Notes: generated by a model not told the origin, from the sequence alone. A stretch of DNA of 64,000 bases from Deltaproteobacteria bacterium (GCA_003235365.1 QJWJ01000265.1:1-64000); one strand, 5' to 3'. Positions 27,482 through 37,663 are shown, numbered from the stretch's first letter. Made by a program: numbers and translations.

Positions 27482-28333
27482 TTGCCTGGCACCGACGTGC
27501 GACCCTTTCCCCTCGAGCAACCTCCGCCAATCGAACGGCAATCCGGAGCGACGTTCAGTCGTCTCGTGGAGCTGATGCAGCGGCTCTTGGCGCCAGATGG
27601 CTGCCCTTGGGACCGCGAGCAAGACGAGCTGAGCCTGCGCAAGTACGTTCTCGAAGAGGCGTGCGAGGTGATCGACGCCATCGACGCCGGAGACGCCGAG
27701 CTGCTTTGCGAAGAGTTGGGCGACTTGTCGCTGCAAGTAGCGTTCCTCGCGGAGCTGGGGCGACGTCGCGGCCACTTCGGGCCCGATGACGTCATGCATG
27801 CGATTTGTGAGAAGCTCGTGCGCCGGCACCCGCACGTGTTCGGCGATGGCGAGGCGACGACCCCTGGCCAGGTCGAGAGCACCTGGGAGAGAATCAAGCA
27901 GCAAGAGAAGGGTCGACGTGGGCTGCTCGACCGCGTGCCCCGTAGCTTGCCCGCGTTGCTTCGCGCCACGCAGACGTCGGCCAAGGCGGCCCAGGTCGGG
28001 TTCGACTGGCCCAGTGTCGAAGGCGCCCGCGCCAAGGTGTTGGAGGAGTTGGGTGAAGTCGATGCAGCGGTCGCTGAATCGACCGAGCGCGTGCACGAGG
28101 AATTCGGAGACTTGCTGTTCGCGATGGTGAACTGGGCGCGTCACTTGGGGATCGAGCCCGAAGCGGCGCTGCGAAGCGCTTGCGACAAATTTCGCGACCG
28201 CTTCGAGTACGTCGAACGAGCCGTTCACGACGAACACGGAGGTTGGCCTCAGGACGAACGCGGCAAACCGACCACTGGCGTCCCTCTGGCGACGTTGGAC
28301 GCTCATTGGGACGCTGCGAAGGAGGGCAAATGA
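27482..28333 (+). CDS. mazG: MazG nucleoside triphosphate pyrophosphohydrolase
   Basis: 283 residues from TTG 27482; GTG 27497 is an alternative and neither has a strong ribosome site. It has the double-domain MazG architecture. The N-terminal domain (about 25-130) has CPWDREQ, a LEEACEVIDAID helix and CEELGDL, giving the metal-binding EExxE/ExxD pattern. The C-terminal domain (about 175-250) repeats it with VLEELGEVDAA and EEFGDLLFAMVN. The family hydrolyses NTPs to NMP and pyrophosphate, removing aberrant nucleotides. The stop overlaps the rlmN start by four bases. Confidence 0.9.
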   Translation: MPGTDVRPFPLEQPPPIERQSGATFSRLVELMQRLLAPDGCPWDREQDELSLRKYVLEEACEVIDAIDAGDAELLCEELGDLSLQVAFLAELGRRRGHFGPDDVMHAICEKLVRRHPHVFGDGEATTPGQVESTWERIKQQEKGRRGLLDRVPRSLPALLRATQTSAKAAQVGFDWPSVEGARAKVLEELGEVDAAVAESTERVHEEFGDLLFAMVNWARHLGIEPEAALRSACDKFRDRFEYVERAVHDEHGGWPQDERGKPTTGVPLATLDAHWDAAKEGK

Positions 28334-29532
28334 CCGATGCGACCAAGACCCGGGGCAAGCAAGGCGCCGACTTGCATCCGGTCGCGCGGTTGCCCGACGA
28401 CTGGGCAGCGTGGCTGCATGAGCAGGGGGAACGGAGCTTTCGTGCCGGACAAATCTTCCGCTGGATCCACCAACGAGGCGTATTCGAGCCCCAGCAGATG
28501 AGCGACTTGTCCAAGCCTCTGCGTCAAGCGCTGAGCGACGCAGGGGTGGTCGCCCCGATGAGCGTCGAGCAAGTGCTGCGCTCGGCGGACGGTACGCGCA
28601 AACTGTTGATGCGGTTGAGCGACGGGAGCGCCGTCGAGTGCGTGCTCATCCCGATGACCAACGAGGACGATGCCGATGTCGCTTGCGTCGACCCAGATGG
28701 GGACGACGACGAAACCGCCGCCTCACCGGAACAGGCGTCCTTGCCCAAGAAACCCGTCACGCTGTGTGTGTCGACACAGGTTGGCTGTGCGATGGCCTGC
28801 GCCTTCTGCGCCAGCGGTCGCGCCGGGCTGACGCGTGGCTTGGGAGCAGCGGAGATCGTCACCCAGGTCCTGTTGTCTCGCGGCTACGTCGACGCAGATG
28901 AACAGCTGCGCAATCTCGTGTTCATGGGGATGGGTGAACCGCTGCACCACTACGACGAGACGGTGCGCGCGCTGCGCCTGATCACTCATCAAGACGGCCT
29001 CGGGATGAGTCCGCGTCGTATCACGGTCAGCACCGTCGGCTTGGCGCCCAACATCGGACGCCTCGGCAGCGACTTTGACGGCAAGATTGGCCTGGCCGTA
29101 TCTCTTCACGCGCCGAACGACGCCGTTCGCAACGCGATCATGCCCATCAACCGCCGTTTCGACATCGCGGAACTGCTCGGTGCCTTGCGCGCCTACCCGC
29201 TGCCGAAGCGCCGGCGCATCACGATCGAGTACACCCTCATCGACGGTCTGAACGATAGTCCCGAACATGCCCACGAGCTAGCGGTGCTGCTCACCGGGTT
29301 GCGGGTCAAAGTGAATCTCATCCCGATGAATCCCGTCGATGGCGCCGACATGCGCGCGCCGAGCCCGCGGGCAGTCGATGCATTCCGTGCGGTGCTCGCC
29401 TCGCGGCGGGTCAGTTGTTCGGTACGCAAGCGGCGCGGCGACGATGTGGATGCGGCGTGTGGCCAGCTCGCACTGAAGCGCCAAGGGGGGGCCAACCCGA
29501 TCCCCGCCGAACGCGTGCTGCGCAGAGGATGA
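28330..29532 (+). CDS. rlmN: 23S rRNA/tRNA (adenine-C2) methyltransferase RlmN
   Basis: 400 residues from ATG 28330, overlapping the mazG stop. It is a radical SAM enzyme with the cluster motif C-A-M-A-C-A-F-C, the preceding Cys in TLCVSTQVGC and the C-terminal AACGQL Cys. Those two cysteines form the methyl-transfer pair in E. coli RlmN. FMGMGEPLHHYD and ITVSTVGLAP are also present. Odd feature: an acidic insert of about 30 residues (rich in D/E, roughly residues 115-145) sits just before the radical SAM core, where E. coli RlmN has only a short loop. Confidence 0.93.
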   Translation: MTDATKTRGKQGADLHPVARLPDDWAAWLHEQGERSFRAGQIFRWIHQRGVFEPQQMSDLSKPLRQALSDAGVVAPMSVEQVLRSADGTRKLLMRLSDGSAVECVLIPMTNEDDADVACVDPDGDDDETAASPEQASLPKKPVTLCVSTQVGCAMACAFCASGRAGLTRGLGAAEIVTQVLLSRGYVDADEQLRNLVFMGMGEPLHHYDETVRALRLITHQDGLGMSPRRITVSTVGLAPNIGRLGSDFDGKIGLAVSLHAPNDAVRNAIMPINRRFDIAELLGALRAYPLPKRRRITIEYTLIDGLNDSPEHAHELAVLLTGLRVKVNLIPMNPVDGADMRAPSPRAVDAFRAVLASRRVSCSVRKRRGDDVDAACGQLALKRQGGANPIPAERVLRRG

Positions 29533-29634
29533 CTGGAGACCGCCGAGAGAGCCGTTTCGGCGCGGACCGGGCATTGATGACTGAACTCGGCGGCAGGTTT
29601 GGCGCGACGTCGGGGGGCGTTCTACACTGACCGT

Positions 29635-31005
29635 GTGTTTCGCAAAGTCCTGATTGCCAATCGGGGAGAGATCGCCGTGCGCATCGCTCGCACGTGTCGG
29701 CGCCTCGGGATTGCCACCGTGGGAGTCCACTCGGATGCTGATGAGCATGCCTTGGCGACACGCGTCGTCGATGAAGTGATTCGAATCGGTCCCGCACGCG
29801 TACAAGACAGCTACCTCAACGTCGATGCGCTGATCGCTGCCTTGAAGTTCAGCGGGGCCGACGCGGTACACCCGGGGTACGGATTGCTCAGTGAGGATGC
29901 GCGGTTGTCGGCGGCGGTTACCGCGGCTGGGGCCACCTTCGTGGGACCGAGACCCGATGCATTGACGCTCCTCGGTGACAAGGTCCGCGCTCGGGAGCTC
30001 GCCGATGCCCACGGCATCCATCCTCCGCCGGGTACCATGGCCCCCATCGATTCGGACGGTGCTGCGCTGGACGAAGCCCGTCGCATCGGGTTTCCCGTCT
30101 TGGTCAAGGCCGCTGCCGGTGGCGGGGGGATTGGAATGCAAGTGGCCGAAAGCGAGGAACGGCTCGAAACGGCGCTGGCGACCTGTCGCGCCCGCAGTGC
30201 CGCGGCGTTTGGCGATGACCGCGTCTACCTCGAACGCTACTTGGTCGCGCCGCGCCACATCGAAGTGCAAGTCGCTGCCGACGCCATGGGATGTGCCGAG
30301 GCGCTCGGCGATCGCGAATGCAGCGTGCAGCGCCGCCACCAGAAAGTCGTCGAAGAGGCACCTGCGCCGTCCAGTGGTTTGCCCGAGGTCCTGCGCGCCG
30401 AGATCTACCCGCAGGCGGAACGCCTCATCGCGGCGGCCGGGTTGGTCGGGGTCGCGACGGTCGAGTTCATCGCCGAGGCCGGGCACATCTACTTCTTGGA
30501 GGTCAACGCCCGCCTTCAAGTTGAGCATCCAGTTACTGAACTGCTTACGGGACTCGATCTCGTGGAACTGCAGCTCCGGCTCGCGCAGGGGCAGCCGTTG
30601 GACGATTGCCTATCCGCTCCGCGCGCCGCGGTGGCGAGTCACGCGGTCGAGGCGCGTGTGTATGCCGAAGACCCCGCCAAGGGGTTCATTCCCCAGCCTG
30701 GTCGCATCGAGCAATTCACCTGGGAGGAGCAACCATGGCTGCGGGTCGACGCGGGCTACGAAGCAGGGGATACCATCACCCACTTCTACGACCCGCTCAT
30801 CGCCAAGTTCATCACCTCCGGTGAGAGCCGCGGAGCGGCGGTTGAGCGTCTCGCTCGAGCTCTGGGCAGCTGCCAATTGTCCATTGCCGGTCCCAAGGGG
30901 CCCCGACGCACGAATCTGCCACTGCTCGTTGCCGTACTTCAGTCGTCCGAATTTGCTTCGGAAACCTACGACACTCACTTGATCGAACGTGTACTGACGA
31001 CGTAA
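29635..31005 (+). CDS. accC: Biotin carboxylase (acetyl-/acyl-CoA carboxylase subunit)
   Basis: 456 residues from GTG 29635, which begins the conserved FRKVLIANRGEIAVRI motif. It carries the ATP-grasp loop AAAGGGGIGM, the QRRHQKVVEEAPAP segment, the metal and bicarbonate region EVNARLQVEHPVTEL, and ends after the biotin-carboxylase C-terminal domain. There is no fused biotinyl or carboxyltransferase domain. The reaction is ATP-dependent carboxylation of biotin on a carrier protein. No accB or carboxyltransferase gene lies nearby, so its partners must be elsewhere and it could serve an acyl-CoA carboxylase other than AccABCD. Confidence 0.9.
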   Translation: MFRKVLIANRGEIAVRIARTCRRLGIATVGVHSDADEHALATRVVDEVIRIGPARVQDSYLNVDALIAALKFSGADAVHPGYGLLSEDARLSAAVTAAGATFVGPRPDALTLLGDKVRARELADAHGIHPPPGTMAPIDSDGAALDEARRIGFPVLVKAAAGGGGIGMQVAESEERLETALATCRARSAAAFGDDRVYLERYLVAPRHIEVQVAADAMGCAEALGDRECSVQRRHQKVVEEAPAPSSGLPEVLRAEIYPQAERLIAAAGLVGVATVEFIAEAGHIYFLEVNARLQVEHPVTELLTGLDLVELQLRLAQGQPLDDCLSAPRAAVASHAVEARVYAEDPAKGFIPQPGRIEQFTWEEQPWLRVDAGYEAGDTITHFYDPLIAKFITSGESRGAAVERLARALGSCQLSIAGPKGPRRTNLPLLVAVLQSSEFASETYDTHLIERVLTT

Positions 31006-31014
31006 CTGGCTGCC

Positions 31015-32748
31015 ATGACCGCCTTCGAGCTCCAACAGTTGCAGGAGTGTGCTCGACGTTGGGCCAGCGTCGACTGTGACGAGGCAGACAGCGCTGCCGC
31101 TCTAACGCTGGCCGAGCAGGGCGATTGGCCCACGTTGCAACAGCACTTCGGTTCGATGCTCGAGTTCGGCACCGCGGGGCTGCGCGGCCGTGTTGGGCCT
31201 GGTCCCGGATGCATGAATGCCGCGCTGGTCCGCGTCGCGACGGTTGCCGTCGCACAGTTCTTGAAACAGCAGGAGAGGCCGCTCGACGATCGTCCGGTGG
31301 TGTTGGGCTACGACGCTCGACTGAGCAGTCGCGCGTTTGCGGTGCAGGCTGCGGGGGTCTTGACGGCGGCGGGGATCGCGGTGAGGTACTTCGAAGCACC
31401 TGTCCCGACGCCGCTGGTGGCGTACGCACTACGCTGGTACCGGGGCAGTGCGGGAATCGTGATTACCGCAAGCCACAACCCGCGTGACGACAACGGTTAC
31501 AAGCTTTACGCCAGCAACGGCATTCAGATCGTATCACCCGCAGACGAGCAGATCGCAGCGTTGATGGCACGCGCCGCGGCGCCGAGGGACATTCCGTTTC
31601 GCGCGGGAGTACTGGATGGCATGGTCGACGGTGCCTGCGCGGTCCAAAGCAGCGTGTTCGACGACTACTTCTCGCAGTTGCAGCGGCTGAGACCCTCACA
31701 CGCGCCGCGGCGCGATCTGGCGATGGTGTACACACCTCTGCACGGCGTCGGAGGGGACAGCGTTCAGCGGGCGCTGTCGCAGGCGGGCTTCTGCAATCTC
31801 GCGGTCGTACCCGAACAGGTCAAACCCGACGGAACCTTCCCGACGACACCGAACCCGAATCCCGAGCGCCCTGGCGTGCTCGATCTGGCCAGGGGTCAGG
31901 CCGAGCGGGACGGGGCGACCTTGGTGCTCGCCAACGATCCCGACGCCGATCGTCTCGCCGCGTGTGCGCGCACGCCCGACGGTGAGGTTCGTGCGTTGAC
32001 CGGCAATCAGCTCGGCGTGCTACTGACGGAGTACCTGCTGTCGGCGGACGCCGATCCCGCTTCGGGCTTGGTCGTGCGAAGCATCGTCTCGACTCCCATG
32101 GTCGATGTGATTGCCAGTGCGTACGGGGCGAGTGCCGAGACGACACTGACTGGTTTCAAGTGGCTGTGGAACGCCGCGTTGGAGATCACGTCGACCCAAC
32201 GCAAGCACCCGGTCATCGCTTTCGAAGAGGCGCTCGGGTATTCGATCGGCGACGTCGTGCGCGACAAGGATGGCGTTTCGGCCGCGCTGGTGTGCGCGGA
32301 GTTGGCAGCGGCACTCGATGCATCGGGTAGTTCGCTGTTTGCACACTTGGAGCGACTGTTTCGGCGATTTGGGTTGTGGGTGAGCGTTCAACTGCCGGTC
32401 AGGAGGGAGCCTCCCGACGGGCTCGGAGAGATCGCCCAGGCGTTCGAACGACTCGCGAATTCTCCGCCCACGGCCGTTTGCGGGCGCGACGTGGTTGGAG
32501 TCACGGACTACCGATCGGGAGCTGCGACGCGGCCGCGCTGGCTCGGTGCGGCCCCGCTGCTGGAGCTGGCTTTCTCCTGCGGCGGGCGCGCGCTGGTGCG
32601 CCCCAGCGGCACGGAGCCGCTGCTCAAGTTCTACGTAGACCTGGTGCGACCGCTGACAGACTCGGACGACGTCAGCGTCAGCGAAGGGCACTTGCGGGAC
32701 GAGGCGAACGCGGTGGCCCAACGACTGCGAGAACTTGCGGGGATTTGA
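31015..32748 (+). CDS. Phosphohexomutase (phosphoglucomutase/phosphomannomutase family)
   Basis: 577 residues from ATG 31015, nine bases after accC. It has four-domain alpha-phosphohexomutase hallmarks: the active-site phosphoserine loop TASHNPRDDNGYKLY, the metal loop NDPDADRLA, the sugar-binding FEEALGYSIG and the C-terminal phosphate loop RPSGTEP. The length and GYKLY variant fit the larger PGM/phosphopentomutase branch of the family (yeast PGM2L/PgcA-like). It interconverts glucose-1- and glucose-6-phosphate or similar sugars. Specificity is not readable. It converges on the M16 peptidase gene across a small hairpin. Confidence 0.9.
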   Translation: MTAFELQQLQECARRWASVDCDEADSAAALTLAEQGDWPTLQQHFGSMLEFGTAGLRGRVGPGPGCMNAALVRVATVAVAQFLKQQERPLDDRPVVLGYDARLSSRAFAVQAAGVLTAAGIAVRYFEAPVPTPLVAYALRWYRGSAGIVITASHNPRDDNGYKLYASNGIQIVSPADEQIAALMARAAAPRDIPFRAGVLDGMVDGACAVQSSVFDDYFSQLQRLRPSHAPRRDLAMVYTPLHGVGGDSVQRALSQAGFCNLAVVPEQVKPDGTFPTTPNPNPERPGVLDLARGQAERDGATLVLANDPDADRLAACARTPDGEVRALTGNQLGVLLTEYLLSADADPASGLVVRSIVSTPMVDVIASAYGASAETTLTGFKWLWNAALEITSTQRKHPVIAFEEALGYSIGDVVRDKDGVSAALVCAELAAALDASGSSLFAHLERLFRRFGLWVSVQLPVRREPPDGLGEIAQAFERLANSPPTAVCGRDVVGVTDYRSGAATRPRWLGAAPLLELAFSCGGRALVRPSGTEPLLKFYVDLVRPLTDSDDVSVSEGHLRDEANAVAQRLRELAGI

Positions 32749-32750
32749 GT

Positions 32751-32766
32751 GGCCTGCAGTCAGGCC
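32751..32766. terminator. Short hairpin at a convergent gene junction
   Basis: GGCCTG (32751-32756) pairs with CAGGCC (32761-32766) over a 4-base loop between the phosphohexomutase and M16 peptidase stop codons. It lacks a T-run and could serve both strands. Confidence 0.35.
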
Positions 32767-34055
32767 CAGGGGTTGCGGGGCTCGTCTTCGTAGCTGACCA
32801 CCGCGCGGTGTCCCAGATTCGGAATCGCTTGGGCGAGTGCGTCGCCGATTTCGGAGTTCGTGCCGACGACCGTGACGATGACGTCGTCCAGTGAGATCCG
32901 CCGCCGTAGCGCTTCGTTCACCTGTGCGAGGGTCACGTCGCGTACTCGCGCCGGATAGCCGGAGTAGTAGTTGGTCGGCAAATCGTACACCTGCTCGTCG
33001 AGCAGCAGGCTCATGCGCTTGGCCGCGGTATCGATGTTGAACACGTTCGAGCGAATCAAGTAGTTCTTTGCCCAGTCGAGTTCTTCGGCGGTGATACCGT
33101 CGTCGACCCACTGTTCGAGCATTTCGAACTGCAGCTTCAGGCACGCTGCGGCATCCGTCGCGGCAGGGAACGTCCACATGCTGAAGGCCTGGCGTTTGCG
33201 GTCGTAGGGCAGGCTGGAGTAGGCGCCGTACGACCAACCGCGCTTGGCGCGCACTTCTTGGGTGAGCCGCGCCGTGAACGTACCGCCGAAGACCGTGTTG
33301 GCGACGATGAGCGCCGTGTGGTCGGCGTCGCTCGGGTGCGAGCCCAGGCCACCCATGATGATCTGGGTCTGACTGCGCTCCGGTTTGTCGACGATCAACA
33401 GACGACGTCCGCCGGGAGCGGTGGGCTCTTCGAGCCTCTGCTCGGGTGGGGGCACGTCGGCGAGGGCGCCTTCGATGCGATCGCTCAGTGCTCGCGCCGT
33501 CGACTCGTCGACGTCACCGGCCAGGGCGAAGATCAGGTTCGAGGCGACGAGGGTCCGTCGATAGTGTTCGACGACATCGCCGTGCGTGATCGCTTCGAGC
33601 GACTTGGGGCTGCCCACCGACGTGCGGGCATAGGGATGCGTCGTGAACAGCGCCTGGCGAAACCAACTCCGAGCGAGTGCGCGGTCGTTGTCCTTCATCT
33701 CCAGGATTTCGTCGAGCGTTTCCCGTTTGAGCCGTTGAAGCTCCTGAGGGTCCAGGCCCGGTTCGAGCAGGACCCCTTGCAGCAACTCGACGTAGCTCTG
33801 CCAGGAGCGTGAAATCACCGAACCGGCGAAGCCACTGCTGCTCGCGCCCACGTCCGAGCCGAGGGAAGCGCCGAGCGTATCGAGGTGCTCGTCGATGACC
33901 TCGGGATTCCACCCCAGGGCGGTTCGGCGCATCAACCGCGACGTGAGGCGCGTCAGACCCTCTTTGCCGACGGGATCGAAGCTCGCTCCGGTTTGAACGG
34001 AAACCGCCAGTTGAACGAGTGGCAACGAGCGGTCCGTTTCTATCAGCAGCGTCAT
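32760..34055 (-). CDS. M16 family peptidase, non-catalytic partner subunit
   Basis: 431 residues from ATG 34055, overlapping the stop of the catalytic partner (ATGA). Peptidase M16 fold features include the GGLGSHPSDADHTALIV and FTARLTQEVRAKRGWSYGAYSS motif, the latter being the R/Y substrate-binding motif of the second M16 half. The HxxEH zinc site is missing: the matching position reads GLTRLTSRLM. Two-subunit M16 enzymes consist of one HxxEH subunit and one R/Y subunit, and the adjacent gene supplies the former. No signal peptide is seen, so the pair is probably cytoplasmic. Confidence 0.9.
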   Translation of the reverse strand: MTLLIETDRSLPLVQLAVSVQTGASFDPVGKEGLTRLTSRLMRRTALGWNPEVIDEHLDTLGASLGSDVGASSSGFAGSVISRSWQSYVELLQGVLLEPGLDPQELQRLKRETLDEILEMKDNDRALARSWFRQALFTTHPYARTSVGSPKSLEAITHGDVVEHYRRTLVASNLIFALAGDVDESTARALSDRIEGALADVPPPEQRLEEPTAPGGRRLLIVDKPERSQTQIIMGGLGSHPSDADHTALIVANTVFGGTFTARLTQEVRAKRGWSYGAYSSLPYDRKRQAFSMWTFPAATDAAACLKLQFEMLEQWVDDGITAEELDWAKNYLIRSNVFNIDTAAKRMSLLLDEQVYDLPTNYYSGYPARVRDVTLAQVNEALRRRISLDDVIVTVVGTNSEIGDALAQAIPNLGHRAVVSYEDEPRNPWA

Positions 34056-35419
34056 GCGTCCTCCGTGTTGGCGTCGTCGTCGCTCGAGTCCTCGCTCGGT
34101 CGGACGATGACCACCGTGCGAGCTTCGGCGCGCAGCACCGTTCGCGCGGTTTGCAGCACATCGTCGGCAGTGATTGAGCGCAGCGCCTCGAGCCGTTCGA
34201 AGGCGGCGCTGGGTTCGGCGAGAACACAGTCGTAGAAGCCGATGGTGTTGGCCTTGCCGTCGGCGGTCTCCAAACTGTGGAGCAGCCCCAATTCGAATCG
34301 GGAGCGCGCCCGAGCGAGTTCTTGCTCGCTGACCGGCTCCTCGCAAACCCGCGTCAACTCGGCGTCCACGGCCTGCAGCAACTCTTCGGCAGTGTGTCCT
34401 TCCCGTGCCCCGACGTACACTTCGAACAGTCCCGGATCGCGGAATGGCCCGACGAAGGCGCGAACTTCGGCCGCGATTTCGAGCTCTCGCACGAGTTTCT
34501 TGTACAGGCGTGAAGCGCGACCGCCCGACAGCACCTCGCTGAGCACGTTCAGCGTCATGTGGCTGGGGTCGGACAGGGCAGGGCAGTGGTAGCCCAAAGT
34601 GACTTTCTCCGCCATCGTCGGCTTGTGCAGCTCGACACGTCGCGGTTCGTTCTGCGGCGGCTCTGGTGCCAACGCCGCATCGGGAATGGTCGATGGGGCG
34701 ATCACACCATACTGCTGGCTGATCTTGCTCAGCGCCGCCGTGGGATCGAAGTCTCCGACTACCACGACGGTGGCGTTGTTCGGTGCGTAGTACGTTCGGT
34801 AGAACTCCGCGCAGTCTTGGGTCGTGAAGCCCAAGATGTCCGACATCCAACCGATCGTGGGCCACTTGTACGGGTGCACCTGAAACGCCGTTGCCCACAG
34901 CGCTTCGTTCATCGCACCGTCGACGTCGTCATCGACGCGATATCGACGTTCGTTGGCAACGACTTCCTTCTCGCTCTCGACCTGAGGATCGCGCAGCACC
35001 AAGTGCTGCATGCGATCGGCCTCGATGGTGATCAGCATGTCGAGGCGCTCTTTGGGGGCCGAAATGTTGTATTGGGTGAAGTCGAGCCACGTCGAGGCAT
35101 TGCTTTCCGCGCCGACTTCCTCCAGCCGCCGGTCGAATTCACCCTTCGGCAAGTTCTCGGTCTCGTTGAACATCAGGTGTTCGAACAAGTGAGCGATGCC
35201 GGTCTTGCCGGGCTTCTCGTTGCGCGAGCCCACGCGGAACCAAGTGTGGTAGGCGACCACTGGCGCAGACTTGTCCTCGACGAGCAACACTTTGAGCTGA
35301 TTGTCGAGGTGGTAGGATTCGATTTCGAGCAATGCCCCGAAGGGAATGGTCCCGTCGTACTTTACCGCACCGTACTTCGGTGCCTGGCCGTTGATGCGTT
35401 GCAGATCTGCTCGATTCAT
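34052..35419 (-). CDS. M16 family zinc peptidase, catalytic subunit
   Basis: 455 residues from ATG 35419. The zinc-binding inverted motif is HLFEH, with the downstream Glu in the conserved ITIEADRMQHL / ESEKEVVANERR region. The second half has GYHCPALSD and LSEVLSGGRASRLYKKLV. No signal peptide is visible. Together with the overlapping downstream gene it would form a heterodimeric peptidase chamber that degrades peptides, like the mitochondrial-processing-peptidase-type bacterial pairs. The gene starts 38 bases after the end of lepA, so it may be in the lepA transcript. Confidence 0.92.
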   Translation of the reverse strand: MNRADLQRINGQAPKYGAVKYDGTIPFGALLEIESYHLDNQLKVLLVEDKSAPVVAYHTWFRVGSRNEKPGKTGIAHLFEHLMFNETENLPKGEFDRRLEEVGAESNASTWLDFTQYNISAPKERLDMLITIEADRMQHLVLRDPQVESEKEVVANERRYRVDDDVDGAMNEALWATAFQVHPYKWPTIGWMSDILGFTTQDCAEFYRTYYAPNNATVVVVGDFDPTAALSKISQQYGVIAPSTIPDAALAPEPPQNEPRRVELHKPTMAEKVTLGYHCPALSDPSHMTLNVLSEVLSGGRASRLYKKLVRELEIAAEVRAFVGPFRDPGLFEVYVGAREGHTAEELLQAVDAELTRVCEEPVSEQELARARSRFELGLLHSLETADGKANTIGFYDCVLAEPSAAFERLEALRSITADDVLQTARTVLRAEARTVVIVRPSEDSSDDDANTEDA

Positions 35420-35457
35420 TGATGATCCCGATCTTCTCGTGGCTCGTGTTTGGGCGG

Positions 35458-37263
35458 CTACTGTTCCAGCTTGAGCACGGCGAGGAACGCCTCTTGGGGC
35501 ACCTCCACACTCCCGACCGCCTTCATGCGCTTCTTGCCCTCTTTCTGCTTTTCGAGGAGCTTCCGTTTGCGGGTGATGTCGCCACCGTAGCACTTGGCCG
35601 TCACGTCCTTGCGCATGGCCCGCACCGTCTCGCGACTGATCACCTTGGAGCCGATGGCAGCTTGGATTGCGACCTCGAACTGTTGCCGCGGAATGAGTTC
35701 CTTGAGCTTCGCAGCCAGTGCCCGGCCGCGGTACGGCGCGATGTCCTTGTGCACGATCACGCTCAACGCATCCAGTGGTTCGCCGTTGACGAGCATGTCC
35801 AGCTTGACCAGATTGTCGCGCCGGTAGCCGGCCAGTTCGTAGTCCATGCTGGCGTATCCGCGTGAGACGCTCTTGAGCTTGTCGTGCAGGTCCAAGATCA
35901 CCTCTGCATGGGGCAATTCGTAGGTGACCACGACGTGATCTCTGGTCGCGTAGTGGATGCCCTCCTGTTTGCCTCGGCGTTCTTCACACAGAGCTACGAC
36001 TGCGCCGACGTGTTGAGTCGGCACGTGGATCGTCACCTTCATGATGGGCTCTTCGATGTGATCGAGATCGCCTGCCCCCGGCATCTTCGACGGATTGTCG
36101 ACGATGATCATGTCGCCTTGCTTGTTGTAGGCGCGGTAGGCCACGCTGGGTGCTGTGGTGATGAGATCGATGTCGTACTCTCGCTCGAGCCGCTCCTGGA
36201 CGATTTCCATGTGTAGCAGGCCGAGAAAGCCACAGCGAAACCCGAAGCCGAGCGCGTCCGAGGTGTCCGGTTCGAATTGGAAGGATGCGTCGTTGAGATG
36301 CAACTTGGCCAAGGCATCTCGCAGCTCTTCGTACTGTGCGGAGTCCGTTGGATAAACGCCCGCGAAGACCATGGGCTTCACTTCACGGAAACCCGGCAAC
36401 GGCTCGCTGGCGCCTCCGCGTACCGTAGTCAGCGTGTCACCGATCTTCGTGTCTTCGACGCTCTTGATGTTGCCGGCAACGTAGCCCACCTCGCCGAGAC
36501 CGAGTTCGGTCAAGCTCGTGGGGTGGGGAGTGAAGCAGCCGAGTTCCGTGACCTCGAACATCTTGCCGGTGGCCATGAGCTGAACCTTGTCGCCCTTGCG
36601 CAGCGTGCCGGCGACCACCCGTACCATGACCATCGCGCCGCGGTACGAGTCGTACCAACTGTCGAAAACCAATCCTTGCAGCGGTGCTGCGCTGTCGCCG
36701 GTGGGCGGTGGAATGCGCGTGACGACCGCCTCGAGTAGTTCAGGAACGCCGACCCCGGTCTTGCCACTGCACAAGATGGCACCGGAACAGTCGAGTCCGA
36801 CGACGTCTTCGACCATCTCGACCGTCGCGTCGATGTCCGACGAGGGGAGGTCGACCTTGTTCAGCACTGGGATCAGTTCGAGGTTCTTCTCCAACGCCAA
36901 GTACACGTTGGCGACGGTCTGCGCCTGCACGCCCTGTGTCGAATCGACCACCAACAGCGCGCCTTCGCACGCGGCGAGGCTGTTGCTCACCTCATACGAG
37001 AAGTCGACGTGGCCGGGCGTGTCGATGACCTGCAGTTGGTAGGTCTTGCCGTCAGCCGCCTTGTACGGCAGGCGCACGTTCTGGGCTTTGATCGTGATGC
37101 CGCGCTCGCGTTCGATATCCAACTTGTCGAGGAACTGCTCCTTCTTCTCGCGGTTGGTGACGGCGCCCGTCACGTCCAAGATACGGTCTGCAAGCGTGCT
37201 CTTGCCGTGGTCGATGTGGGCAATGATCGAGAAGTTCCTGATGAGGGACGGATCCGTAGGCAT
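35458..37263 (-). CDS. lepA: Elongation factor 4 (LepA)
   Basis: 601 residues, the usual length. Translation GTPase with G1 [10 protein letters not shown]3 DTPGHVD, G4 NKVDLP, domain II, EF-G-like domains III and V, and the LepA-specific C-terminal domain ([17 protein letters not shown] and [23 protein letters not shown]). It acts on stalled ribosomes or in initiation fidelity. ATG 37263 gives the canonical [13 protein letters not shown] start. Confidence 0.97.
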   Translation of the reverse strand: MPTDPSLIRNFSIIAHIDHGKSTLADRILDVTGAVTNREKKEQFLDKLDIERERGITIKAQNVRLPYKAADGKTYQLQVIDTPGHVDFSYEVSNSLAACEGALLVVDSTQGVQAQTVANVYLALEKNLELIPVLNKVDLPSSDIDATVEMVEDVVGLDCSGAILCSGKTGVGVPELLEAVVTRIPPPTGDSAAPLQGLVFDSWYDSYRGAMVMVRVVAGTLRKGDKVQLMATGKMFEVTELGCFTPHPTSLTELGLGEVGYVAGNIKSVEDTKIGDTLTTVRGGASEPLPGFREVKPMVFAGVYPTDSAQYEELRDALAKLHLNDASFQFEPDTSDALGFGFRCGFLGLLHMEIVQERLEREYDIDLITTAPSVAYRAYNKQGDMIIVDNPSKMPGAGDLDHIEEPIMKVTIHVPTQHVGAVVALCEERRGKQEGIHYATRDHVVVTYELPHAEVILDLHDKLKSVSRGYASMDYELAGYRRDNLVKLDMLVNGEPLDALSVIVHKDIAPYRGRALAAKLKELIPRQQFEVAIQAAIGSKVISRETVRAMRKDVTAKCYGGDITRKRKLLEKQKEGKKRMKAVGSVEVPQEAFLAVLKLEQ

Positions 37264-37462
37264 GAGTTTCGGTCGGGCGCCTTAGCACTTTTCGGCGTGG
37301 AGTTGGGGCGTCATTCGTTTACGCGCTCGGTGCGCATCGTCCAGAGATTCTTCCCGGGCCGTGCGCTTTGATGGCAATGCAACGCCGCCGCCTCGTGCGT
37401 TGGACATTCTCTCCCCCATGCTCGTGGCGCTGATCTCGCAGACGCGCCAATCTGCGCGTTAC

Positions 37463-37663
37463 TCAACGCTTCTTCTTCGCTGGCGCGGTGTCCGTGAGGC
37501 TCAATTGGCCAGGCAACTGATCGGCGTACTGTTTGAGGACGAGATCGATGCCCTCACGGATGTAAACCGCAACGGGCACCTTCGTGCGATCGTGCAGCAA
37601 ATGCAGAGCCTCGTTTTGCTCCGGCGTGATGTAGACCGTGGTGGAGATCTTCTTTCTGGACAT
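37463..37663 (-). CDS. Ribbon-helix-helix DNA-binding protein
   Basis: 66 residues from ATG 37663. A beta-strand TVYITP followed by two helices (QNEALHLLHDRTK and VAVYIREGIDLVL) matches the ribbon-helix-helix fold of CopG/Arc-type repressors. A basic tail (KKKR) ends the protein. No toxin gene is adjacent, so an antitoxin role is unsupported and a stand-alone regulator is more likely. A good sigma-70 promoter lies just upstream. Confidence 0.85.
   Translation of the reverse strand: MSRKKISTTVYITPEQNEALHLLHDRTKVPVAVYIREGIDLVLKQYADQLPGQLSLTDTAPAKKKR

Noticed and set aside
32760-34898. 712-codon frame for the second M16 peptidase
   Set aside because: The upstream part is antisense-like sequence overlapping the catalytic M16 gene in another frame. 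The ATGA overlap and conserved N-terminus place the start at 34055.
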